Source: an uncultured Prevotella sp. (GTDB lineage Bacteria > Bacteroidota > Bacteroidia > Bacteroidales > Bacteroidaceae). Taken from it: a stretch of DNA of 27,717 nt. The DNA lies in the NCBI GenBank assembly GCA_946625715.1, contig CAMOTK010000001.1:1-27717 (forward strand), given 5' to 3'. The translations under genes were made by a program, and so were the position numbers. A model generated the notes under the pieces. The model did no database searches. It saw only the letters and a list, made by a program, of their open reading frames with translations, and was not told the origin of the DNA. Of the stretch, positions 14,204-22,511 are shown in pieces (position 1 is the first letter of the stretch; each line of letters begins with the position of its first letter).

Positions 14204-16979
14204 TCTCACAAGGAATCCACAGCCAGAAGGTGGAGCCCGTGCCCTCGCCACGCGACATGACGCCGATGCGACCGCCACAGCGCTCGGCAATGGTCTTGCA
14301 GATGCTCAGACCAAGACCCGTGCCCTGCACGAAGTCGTTGAGCTTGACGAAGCGGTCGAAGATGGCCTTCTGCTTCTCTTTCGGGATACCGACGCCAGTG
14401 TCTTCGCAGTAGATATAAAGGCCGTCGGTCTCCACATCGTCTGTGATACGGTGGTTGCGCTGCATGCGATAGCCCACCTTGATGTGGCCCTTCTTGGTGT
14501 ACTTCACGGCGTTGGTCACGAAGTTGGTAATCACCTGCTGTATGCGGCCGCGGTCGATGCAGAGGGGCAACGACGGATAGGGATTGTCGGTGAGGAACGA
14601 CACGTCGGGCGAGTCGACACGCTGGGCCAACGACTGGCAGATGTCTTCAAACACCTTCGAGAAGTCTACATTCTCGGGCGTGATGGCTTGGGCGCCAGAA
14701 TCCATCGTCGACGCCTCGAGAATATCGTTAATCAGGCGCAGGAGCATGTCGCAGTTGTCGCGAATGATGTGGATAAACTCCAAGCGGTCGGCCGGCTCTT
14801 CTACAACCTGCAACAGGTCGGAGAAGCCCACGATGGCGTTGAGCGGCGTACGAATCTCGTGCGTCATGTTGGCCAGGAACATACTCTTCTGCTGACCGCT
14901 GTCCTGGGCGCGCGCCGTCTCCATCTTCAGCCGCTCCTGAGCCTCCATGAGGCCGGTCACGTTGCGCAGCACGCCATAGGAGCCTGTCACCTTTCCGTCG
15001 GCATCGCGCAGGGGCAAGCCGCTGACGGCAAACCAGCCAGGGCCAGTCAGTGGAGACTTGTGGAAGCGGCGCACCACATTGAATGGCTTGCCCATCTCAG
15101 ACACGTCAGAAATGACCTGTCTGGCCGGCAGATGCTCATTGTCGTACATACAGGCAATGTATTCGTCGATGGTCATTTCCACCAGCGTATGCTTGAGCGA
15201 ACGGGAGAAGCGCACTTTATTCGTGGCCAAGTCGAGATTCCAGACAAACATGTCGGTCTTCTCAAGCAGATAGCCCAGTTCTTCCTCGTATTTATTAATA
15301 ATATCGCTGGTCTTGTGCAAGTCTTCATCGTTGCGCTTCTGCTCGAGATACATCGTGCGCTCGTCGGTAACGTCGCGGGCGCTGATGGAGTAGAACAGTA
15401 TTTCGCCCTGCTCATCGGGGACGGGACGGATGCGATACTCGATGTATTTGTCGATTTCCATTTCCGGATAGTACATGTGCTGACAGACATGTAAGTAGTC
15501 CAGACTGGTTGGGTCGAAGTCGCCCTTGAACATTTCAACATCGGAGAGGCGGGTATTCCTGAAGTAATCACTGCCCAGCTTGTCGAAGTTGCAAAGCTCC
15601 TTCATGTTCTCGTTCAAGTCGAGCAGACGGCCTTCCTTGTCGTAAAACGACATGCACACCAGCGAGGCTTCGAAGATTTTGCGGTAGCGCGAAGTCAGTT
15701 CGCTGTCCTTGCGCTGCTCGGTGATTTCGCGGGTGACGTCGTGTACGGCCAGCACCACATAAAGCGGGGTGCCGGTGACGTCGCACTCGGTCATGGCCTG
15801 ACCGTGAATGTAGCGCCACGCTTCGTCGCCATCCTTTTCACTACGCATACGTTTCACCATCTCCCACCTGCTGGTAGCGCCACTGGCCAGCTTGTTCATT
15901 TCGGTGATGAAACTTTCGCGCTCTTTATAGTAAATCAGCTCGCTAAACTCTTCCAGGCTCAGGCCCTGATCCGTAATCAGCTTGCTGTAGCGGTTGGTGA
16001 AGCGGTTGGTCTTCACGTTGTAATCCAGCACATAGAAGTTGCCCATTCCGAGGGCCTTGGTCATCATCTCGTTCAGTTCCATCGACGAACGGGCAGCTTG
16101 CTTCACACGTATTCGGGTGATGCGATAAGTTAGAAGAAGCAACGCCACAAACAGCGAAATGCCCAATGCTATATAGACGGCCAGGGGCGACGCGTTGTCG
16201 TGGACGCGCTCCGGATGGAACCACTTGTCGCGCAGCGACTGAATCTCGCCTGCTTCCAGCAGTCGCGAGAATCGGTCGTCGACCTCTTCCATCAGTTCTT
16301 TGTCGCGGCTCACGAAGTGGAGTTCCACATCGTGGACGAGATAGGGATTGATGGAGATGGCGTCCTTCATGCCGAGTTCATTGATTTTCCACTTCAGAGG
16401 TTCCTCGCCCCAAATGAAATAGTTGAACTTTTTGGATTCGAGAGCCATCAAGGCCGAACGCGTAGAATAGGTTTGATAGAATTGGTGCTGGAGGGAGTCG
16501 AGCAAATGGCGAGTCAGCCTATTGTTGGTTCTGATAACAACGCCGTTGGCCTTCATGAAGTCGGCTTCGGTCTTAATGACGGGCACGTCGTTTCGCGAGG
16601 CAATGCGCACCTTATAATAGTCGACCACATTGTGGGAGAATACGAAAGTAGAATCGTCGAAGAGCAGGAATCTTGGCGCAATCATCAGGTCGGCCTCTCG
16701 CTCCTTCATGGTCTTCACCGCCTGATAGCCGTCTCGCATGATAAACTTGTAGGGCAGTTCCGCCCAGTCAAGAATGGCCTTCAGCACATCGACATCATAA
16801 CCAGAAGGCTGACCGTCGTCGTTGCGATACTCGTAAGGGGGCAAGTCCCAGTCGCAAACGACGAGCAGCGGATGTTCCACCGTGTATTTCTCAGACAATG
16901 GTGTGGCCGCCGAAGCGGGCACTGTGAGCGCAAGTGTCACACAGAGGAAGATATGGCGTAGCAGCTGAAATGTTCTCAT
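14199..16979 (-). CDS. Sensor histidine kinase B2: periplasmic solute-binding-like sensor, PAS segments, intact kinase core
   Basis: Transmembrane sensor kinase of 926 residues, last of four. After a signal peptide (ending VPASA) comes a periplasmic domain resembling family 3 solute-binding proteins (DWDLPPYEYRNDDGQPSGYDVDVL). It ends near DKWFHPERV, before a membrane helix at about 264-289. Three PAS-like segments begin near residues 304, 430 and 570. The DHp motif MTHEIRTPL has its phosphoacceptor at H707. The ATPase domain has intact N (TNAVKYT), G1 (DTGVGIP), F (IFDRF) and G2 (GTGLGLSI) boxes. There is no receiver domain. It is closest to B1 (both carry WGEEPLKWKI). Its ATG overlaps the A2 stop by four bases (ATGA). 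The ligand is unknown; the fold suggests a small polar molecule. Confidence 0.88.
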   Translation of the reverse strand: MRTFQLLRHIFLCVTLALTVPASAATPLSEKYTVEHPLLVVCDWDLPPYEYRNDDGQPSGYDVDVLKAILDWAELPYKFIMRDGYQAVKTMKEREADLMIAPRFLLFDDSTFVFSHNVVDYYKVRIASRNDVPVIKTEADFMKANGVVIRTNNRLTRHLLDSLQHQFYQTYSTRSALMALESKKFNYFIWGEEPLKWKINELGMKDAISINPYLVHDVELHFVSRDKELMEEVDDRFSRLLEAGEIQSLRDKWFHPERVHDNASPLAVYIALGISLFVALLLLTYRITRIRVKQAARSSMELNEMMTKALGMGNFYVLDYNVKTNRFTNRYSKLITDQGLSLEEFSELIYYKERESFITEMNKLASGATSRWEMVKRMRSEKDGDEAWRYIHGQAMTECDVTGTPLYVVLAVHDVTREITEQRKDSELTSRYRKIFEASLVCMSFYDKEGRLLDLNENMKELCNFDKLGSDYFRNTRLSDVEMFKGDFDPTSLDYLHVCQHMYYPEMEIDKYIEYRIRPVPDEQGEILFYSISARDVTDERTMYLEQKRNDEDLHKTSDIINKYEEELGYLLEKTDMFVWNLDLATNKVRFSRSLKHTLVEMTIDEYIACMYDNEHLPARQVISDVSEMGKPFNVVRRFHKSPLTGPGWFAVSGLPLRDADGKVTGSYGVLRNVTGLMEAQERLKMETARAQDSGQQKSMFLANMTHEIRTPLNAIVGFSDLLQVVEEPADRLEFIHIIRDNCDMLLRLINDILEASTMDSGAQAITPENVDFSKVFEDICQSLAQRVDSPDVSFLTDNPYPSLPLCIDRGRIQQVITNFVTNAVKYTKKGHIKVGYRMQRNHRITDDVETDGLYIYCEDTGVGIPKEKQKAIFDRFVKLNDFVQGTGLGLSICKTIAERCGGRIGVMSRGEGTGSTFWLWIPCEK

Positions 16980-19714
16980 AGTTCAATCGTTACTTTCTGT
17001 CGTTCTACTACCGAGGCATGGCAGGGGATAGTGACCCACACCGTAGTGCCCTTGCCATACTCCGAATTGATATTGATGGTGCCGCCCATCTGCTCGACCA
17101 GCATCTTGCAGATAGGCAGTCCGAGGCCTGTGCCAGAAGACTGGCTGCTAACGAACCGTTCGAAAATGCGCGGCAGGTCTTTCTCGGAAATGCCACACCC
17201 CGTGTCTTCGAACGAGAAGACCAGCTTGTCGCCCACATAGTCGTAGCGTGCCAGCACCGAGCCTTGTTCGGTGTATTGAGCGGCATTGGCAGCCAAGTTC
17301 TGTATGACGAGCCCCACATAGTTGCTGTCGATGTCGACAATAAGCTGCTGGTAGACACTGTCTACCATGAGTTTCACGCCCTCTTTCTTTAGGTTCTGCC
17401 AGCCCAGCTCGCAGTATTCGGCAAAGACGGCCGTGAAGTCGGCCGGGGCGCGCTTGATTTCAATCATATTAGCATCGAGCCGCGACAGGAAGAGGATGTC
17501 GTTGATGAGGTTAAGCAGTCGCTTGGAGTTCTTCTTGATTTCCTCGACAAAGAGGTTTTGGTCCTTAGCCGACTGCGTCACATCGAACAAATCGGCAAAG
17601 CCCACCACCGCATTCAGCGGCGTACGAATCTCGTAGCTCATGTTCTTCAGGAAGATGTCCTTGATGCTCTCCATCTCGCGTGCCTTCTGCGTTTCTTTTG
17701 AAAGCTGTTCTTCGGTGGCCTTCATCTCGCTGACATCGCGACACATGCCAAAGTAGCTCTCCAGCTGTCCGTCTTTACCGAAAGTGGGAATGAAGTGGAA
17801 GTGCAGGTGGAGGTAATTGCCGTTACGCATGCGCACCACGGTCTTGAAGTCGGCCTCAATGACGCGCTCACTGTGCTTGTCCATGAGGGTCAGCGTATGG
17901 ACAACCTTACGCTTGAGCGACTCGTCGGCCAGCGCCATGCAGCGCGACTGCGTGAGCACGTGCTGCACCTCGTTGATGCCTCGGAAGATGGTGAGTAGAT
18001 GGCAGTGTGGGTCATAGTTCACCATGCGCACACCACCCGACTGCAGGGCATAGTTGATGCTCGTGATATATTCGTCGATTTCCTGGTTTGATTTCTTCAG
18101 CGTGTCGATGCTCAGCTGTTCGTGATGATAGGAATCGGCAATCTCGGTCACATCGCGGCCGGTACCATAGATGCCCATCAGGTTGTGGGCGGCATCGAAG
18201 ATGGGCACCAGTTTCAGCTCATAGTACCTGTCTTCCATGAAGAGCGTGGCATAGAAGAACTCGTTTTCTATGAACTGCTCCCTCGTCATCTGAATCAGGT
18301 CGAACAACACTAAGTTGCTGTTCGGCAGGTCTTCATGCGTGATGCCAAAGGTCTTGCTGGCCTTCTCGTTGAGATTGGTCAGTTTGCCGTCTTTGTCGAA
18401 GGATACCATGTCGACCATAGCCGTAGTGTAGATGGTCTGGTAGCGTATCATCATCTCCTTGGTACGCTTCAGTCGCAGATGCTCGTTGGTGGCATCGATG
18501 CTGATGCCCATAATGACCGAAGGCATATTGTCTTGAGTACGCAACACGGAGAGCTGCAAGACGTAGTCGCGCATCTCGCCGTTATAGGAAGCCATCACAT
18601 CAAATCTCAGCTCGGAGCACTTATTCGAGGCCAGACGGTTCAGTCCGCTGCATATCTGCTCGAAGTCTTCCATCAAGAAGAACTGGGCAAACTCAATCAT
18701 TGAGTATTGACGCCCCTTGACAATATCGTCTTCAATGAGGGAGAAAATCTGTCGGCCGATGTCGTATGTGAAGATGTGTACATGACTGGTTTTCAGGATG
18801 AGCGACAGGCGCGTGTTGCGCTTCTCGACCAGTGAGTTCAGGCGGCGCTCTTGAATACGATAGAAAATGTTGTAGAAAGCCAGGATGAAGCCTATGACTC
18901 CGAGTGCTCCGATAAACAGCCATATCCACGACGGAATGCCCGTGTCGTTGTATTCGGGATAGAACCATTTGTTCTGTATGTCGGTGAGCTGTTCGTTGGC
19001 TTGCAGGCGCATATAGACGCTGTCGAGCTTATGAAGCAACTGCTGGTTGTTCGACATAAACTTGTATTCGCCATGCGGCATGTCGACAGGCGAAATCTGC
19101 AGATTGTCGGTCTGATATTTGCGCATGAGCCACTTCAGCGACATGGTGTTCCAGAGAATCTGACCGCTGTTGTCGGCACTGATGCGCAGAATGGCGTCCT
19201 TCATATCCTCGTAAGGCTCGGCATTGGCGCCCCACCCGTTGCGGTCCATGAGGTGGTGGCTGAACGAGCCTTCGTGCACGATGACGTGCTCACGGGCCAG
19301 GTCGCTCGTTTTCTTGAGCGTCACCGGCTGACTTTTGGGGCACACCACGCTATGGGTGAAGAGCATGAGCGGCACTTGGCCGTAGATGCCATATTCGTCG
19401 TGGTAGTCGGCCTTCATGCCCAGCATGAGGTCGGAGTGGCCATTCAAGAGGTCGTTGAGCGACTCCTGCGACGGGCGTAGTCTGATGACGTAGGGAATGT
19501 CGAGCTCTTCGAGAATCATCTTCACCAGCTCCACATTATAGCCGTCTGGCTCGCCTCTTTCATTGAGAAAGACGTATGGCCAGAGGTCCCAGTCGTCTTC
19601 ATAGACCAGTGGTCGCTCCTTGCTGAAAGCGACGTCGTCGCCGGCCTTGGTGGCCAGTGGGAATAGGGAAAGCACAGCCAGCAGGAGCCATGCCCGTATG
19701 TTCTTATTCTTCAT
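16976..19714 (-). CDS. Sensor kinase-like protein A2: phosphoacceptor His replaced by Tyr
   Basis: Transmembrane protein of 912 residues, third in the operon. A signal peptide (ending LATKA) is followed by a solute-binding-like periplasmic domain (DLWPYVFLNERGEPDGYNVELV), a membrane helix at about 257-283 and three PAS-like segments from near residues 300, 430 and 553. The DHp motif reads MSYEIRTPL, so Y694 stands where the His should be; one C-to-T change (CAC to TAC) would explain it. The ATPase domain looks complete: N (ANAAQYT), G1 (DTGCGIS), F (IFERF), G2 (GTGLGLPI). It should bind ATP but cannot be phosphorylated at the usual site. It resembles A1, sharing MPHGEY.FMSN and TQ.RCM.L. It overlaps B1 by 11 bases and B2 by four. 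Confidence 0.87.
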   Translation of the reverse strand: MKNKNIRAWLLLAVLSLFPLATKAGDDVAFSKERPLVYEDDWDLWPYVFLNERGEPDGYNVELVKMILEELDIPYVIRLRPSQESLNDLLNGHSDLMLGMKADYHDEYGIYGQVPLMLFTHSVVCPKSQPVTLKKTSDLAREHVIVHEGSFSHHLMDRNGWGANAEPYEDMKDAILRISADNSGQILWNTMSLKWLMRKYQTDNLQISPVDMPHGEYKFMSNNQQLLHKLDSVYMRLQANEQLTDIQNKWFYPEYNDTGIPSWIWLFIGALGVIGFILAFYNIFYRIQERRLNSLVEKRNTRLSLILKTSHVHIFTYDIGRQIFSLIEDDIVKGRQYSMIEFAQFFLMEDFEQICSGLNRLASNKCSELRFDVMASYNGEMRDYVLQLSVLRTQDNMPSVIMGISIDATNEHLRLKRTKEMMIRYQTIYTTAMVDMVSFDKDGKLTNLNEKASKTFGITHEDLPNSNLVLFDLIQMTREQFIENEFFYATLFMEDRYYELKLVPIFDAAHNLMGIYGTGRDVTEIADSYHHEQLSIDTLKKSNQEIDEYITSINYALQSGGVRMVNYDPHCHLLTIFRGINEVQHVLTQSRCMALADESLKRKVVHTLTLMDKHSERVIEADFKTVVRMRNGNYLHLHFHFIPTFGKDGQLESYFGMCRDVSEMKATEEQLSKETQKAREMESIKDIFLKNMSYEIRTPLNAVVGFADLFDVTQSAKDQNLFVEEIKKNSKRLLNLINDILFLSRLDANMIEIKRAPADFTAVFAEYCELGWQNLKKEGVKLMVDSVYQQLIVDIDSNYVGLVIQNLAANAAQYTEQGSVLARYDYVGDKLVFSFEDTGCGISEKDLPRIFERFVSSQSSGTGLGLPICKMLVEQMGGTININSEYGKGTTVWVTIPCHASVVERQKVTIEL

Positions 19715-22511
19715 CGTTCATAATAGTTTTCTCACAAGGAATCTTCGCCCAGAACGTGGCGCCTTGGCCCTCGCCGTCGCTTTCCACGCCGATGGTGCCG
19801 CCTAAGTTCTCTACAAGGCTCTTGTTGACGGCCAGTCCCATGCCCGTGCCCTGTGCAAACTCGTCGAGTTTCAGGAAACGTTCGAAGATGACCGCCTGCC
19901 TGTCTTTGGGTATGCCGATGCCTGTGTCTTCGCAATAGATGACCAGCTGGTGCTTCTCGTAGCGATAGCCCAGCTTGATATGTCCTTTTTGGGTGAACTT
20001 CACCGCGTTGGACACAAAGTTGTTGACGACCTGCTGCACACGCCCGATGTCAATCTTAGTGGGGAACGTGTCGTAGGGATTGTCCTTCAGGAACGCCACG
20101 TCAGGGTTCTGCATGCGCTGTTGCAACGAGGTCCAGAAGTCGTCGAACGCCTTGGAGAAGTCTACCTCGGCCAGTTCCACCGTCGACGAGCCGTCGGTCA
20201 TCGACGTGACCGTGAGGATGTCGCTGATGAGCTGTTGCAGCATGTCGCTGTTGTTGCGCACAATACGGATGTACTCCTCGCGCTCGGCGGGCGAATCGAC
20301 CATTTCGAGCACTTGTACAAACCCGATGACGGCATTGAGCGGTGTGCGCAGCTCGTGGGTCATCGAGGCCATGAAGTCGCTCTTCATCTTCATACTGTCG
20401 TTGGCCAGCAGGGTCTGGTACTGCAGTTGCCGGCGGGCATCGTCGAGGGGCGTGATGTCGACGGCAATGCCCAAGTGGCCTACAAGAAGGCCTTCGGCAT
20501 CGGTCACGGGACGGGCCGTGAGCATATAGACGGCAATGCCCGTCGACTCGTCGGCACGCGGTTTCAGGTGGATGACGCAGGGTTTCCCGTCGCTGAGTCC
20601 ATCGTCCAACCACCGACGGAACAGCGCACTGTCTTCGTCGGCCATGCGGTTGGCACAGAAGTCCTCGACGTCGTAGACCAGGTCGGGCTTGTAAGCATCG
20701 CGGTAGAAGGCCACCTCGCCGCGCTTGGCATCGTGGCGTATGATGTAGCGCTCGCCCTGCCTAAGGATGTAGGCCAGCCACTGCTGCTGGGTGTCAATGC
20801 GCTGGTAGAGGTTGTCCTCTTCGCGCTGCAGCCGTACGAGCGCCGTCTGGCGTGCCCGCTCGTCGGTCATGTCGAAGGCCGAGACGAAGTAGTTGACCAG
20901 TTCGCCCCGCTCGTTGAACAGCGGCCGCACGTCGTACTCGATGTAGCGGTCGAGCCCCATCTCGGGATAGTTCATGTGTGAGCAGGCCAGGAGCATGTCG
21001 TTTCCAGCATGATAGGCATTGCGGAACATGGGGACGTCGAAGAGGCTGACGGTGGTCCAAAAGCGCTTGGAGTCGGGCTTGTCGTCGCTGATGCCGCAGA
21101 TGCCCTTCATGGCGTCGTTCATGTTGCTGAGCCAGCCGTCCTTGTTGTAGAACGACATGGCCACGAACGACATGTTCGACAGCGTGCGGTACTTGCACTC
21201 CATCTCGTAGATGGTGCGCTCGGTCTCCTCGTCCTTGGTGACGTCGTGGATGGCATTGACCACATAGGCCGGCCGGCCCTCGTCGTCGAGTTCCACCATG
21301 GCATGGCCGTCGAGATAGAGCCAGTGGTCGGTCTCGCCGTAGGCTTTCCACCGTTTCTTGAGCACAAACTTCTGTTCGCGCCCGCTGAGCAGGGAGTCCA
21401 TCTTGCGTGTGAACTCGGCCACCTCATTGGGATGGATGCGACTGGTGAACTCCTTGAGCGTGATGCCCTGCTCGGGCAGGATGGGCTGACCGTAGCGGTT
21501 GGTCATGAGGTCGCGCCGGATGTCGTAGACCATCACGTGCAGGTCGCCCATGTGCAGGGCTTTGAACATCATGTTGTTCATCTCGCTCGACTTGCGCGTG
21601 CCGGCACGGACGTGAGCCCTGGCCAGACGGGCCAGGAAATAGAGCAGCACCACGAGTATGGCGAAGCCGGCCAGCATGTAGCCTATCCACGACGGGAACG
21701 ACGACGCCACCCGCTCGGGGTGCAGCCAGCGGTCGCTGATGCGCTGAACGTCGCCACGCTGCTTCAGTCGCGAGAAGTGGTCGTCGAGGCTATAGATGAG
21801 CTCGCGGTCGCGACCGATGATGTGTATCTCGCTGACGGGCAGGTTCACTTCGTTCACGCTGATTTCTTCAAAGTTGTACTCGCGGATTTTCCATTTCAGG
21901 GGTTCTTCGCCCCAGACGAAGTACTTGTTGTCGCCAGAGAGGAGGCCTTTCAGGGCCACCTTGGGCGACTGGTACTCGATGTTGCCAACCTTGTCGGCGG
22001 GCAGGTTGCGGAAGTAGAGCGACGGATAGGAGCCCGTCTTCAGCACCACGCCTTCGGCCACCAGCTCGTCGGCGGTGATGGGATGGGGCTTGGCGGGACC
22101 ATAGGATGCGGCGCAGACGCGGTCGTAGTTGACCACGTTCTCTGAGATGATGTACGGTCCGTTGCGATAGCGCTTGGCACTGGCCAGGATGATGTCGGCC
22201 TCGCCGCGCTCGAACGTCTTCAGTGCGCTGCTCCACTCCTTGAGTACAAACTTATAGGGGATGCCCAGTTCGCGGCAGATGGTTGTGAGAATGTCGATAT
22301 GTGTGCCCGAAGGACGGCCGTCGTCGCTGAGAAACTCGTAGGGAGGCTTGTCCCAGTCGCCCACGATGAGCAGCGGTCGCTGGCTGGTGTAGCGGTTGGC
22401 CAGCGGTTGCTGGGCAGCGGCAGGCACAAGCGGCAGCAGCAGGGCCACCATTGCGAGGATGGCGGCGAGCAGAAGGTCGTGACGTATGGTGCGGTATGCT
22501 TGCTGTATCAT
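19704..22511 (-). CDS. Sensor histidine kinase B1: periplasmic solute-binding-like sensor, PAS segments, intact kinase core
   Basis: Transmembrane sensor kinase of 935 residues, second in the operon. The signal anchor or peptide ends near VPAAAQ. The solute-binding-like domain begins GDWDKPPYEFLSDDGRPSGTHIDIL, and DRWLHPERV precedes the membrane helix (about 275-297). Three PAS-like segments begin near residues 314, 440 and 583. DHp motif MTHELRTPL has its phosphoacceptor at H719. The ATPase boxes are intact: SNAVKFT, DTGIGIP, IFERF, GTGMGLAV. I chose ATG 22511 (MIQQAYRT) because it makes a four-base ATGA overlap with the A1 stop and starts the signal segment; the longer frame from 22559 would overlap A1 by 52 bases. 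There is no receiver domain. B2 is its nearest relative here. Confidence 0.88.
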   Translation of the reverse strand: MIQQAYRTIRHDLLLAAILAMVALLLPLVPAAAQQPLANRYTSQRPLLIVGDWDKPPYEFLSDDGRPSGTHIDILTTICRELGIPYKFVLKEWSSALKTFERGEADIILASAKRYRNGPYIISENVVNYDRVCAASYGPAKPHPITADELVAEGVVLKTGSYPSLYFRNLPADKVGNIEYQSPKVALKGLLSGDNKYFVWGEEPLKWKIREYNFEEISVNEVNLPVSEIHIIGRDRELIYSLDDHFSRLKQRGDVQRISDRWLHPERVASSFPSWIGYMLAGFAILVVLLYFLARLARAHVRAGTRKSSEMNNMMFKALHMGDLHVMVYDIRRDLMTNRYGQPILPEQGITLKEFTSRIHPNEVAEFTRKMDSLLSGREQKFVLKKRWKAYGETDHWLYLDGHAMVELDDEGRPAYVVNAIHDVTKDEETERTIYEMECKYRTLSNMSFVAMSFYNKDGWLSNMNDAMKGICGISDDKPDSKRFWTTVSLFDVPMFRNAYHAGNDMLLACSHMNYPEMGLDRYIEYDVRPLFNERGELVNYFVSAFDMTDERARQTALVRLQREEDNLYQRIDTQQQWLAYILRQGERYIIRHDAKRGEVAFYRDAYKPDLVYDVEDFCANRMADEDSALFRRWLDDGLSDGKPCVIHLKPRADESTGIAVYMLTARPVTDAEGLLVGHLGIAVDITPLDDARRQLQYQTLLANDSMKMKSDFMASMTHELRTPLNAVIGFVQVLEMVDSPAEREEYIRIVRNNSDMLQQLISDILTVTSMTDGSSTVELAEVDFSKAFDDFWTSLQQRMQNPDVAFLKDNPYDTFPTKIDIGRVQQVVNNFVSNAVKFTQKGHIKLGYRYEKHQLVIYCEDTGIGIPKDRQAVIFERFLKLDEFAQGTGMGLAVNKSLVENLGGTIGVESDGEGQGATFWAKIPCEKTIMNDEE

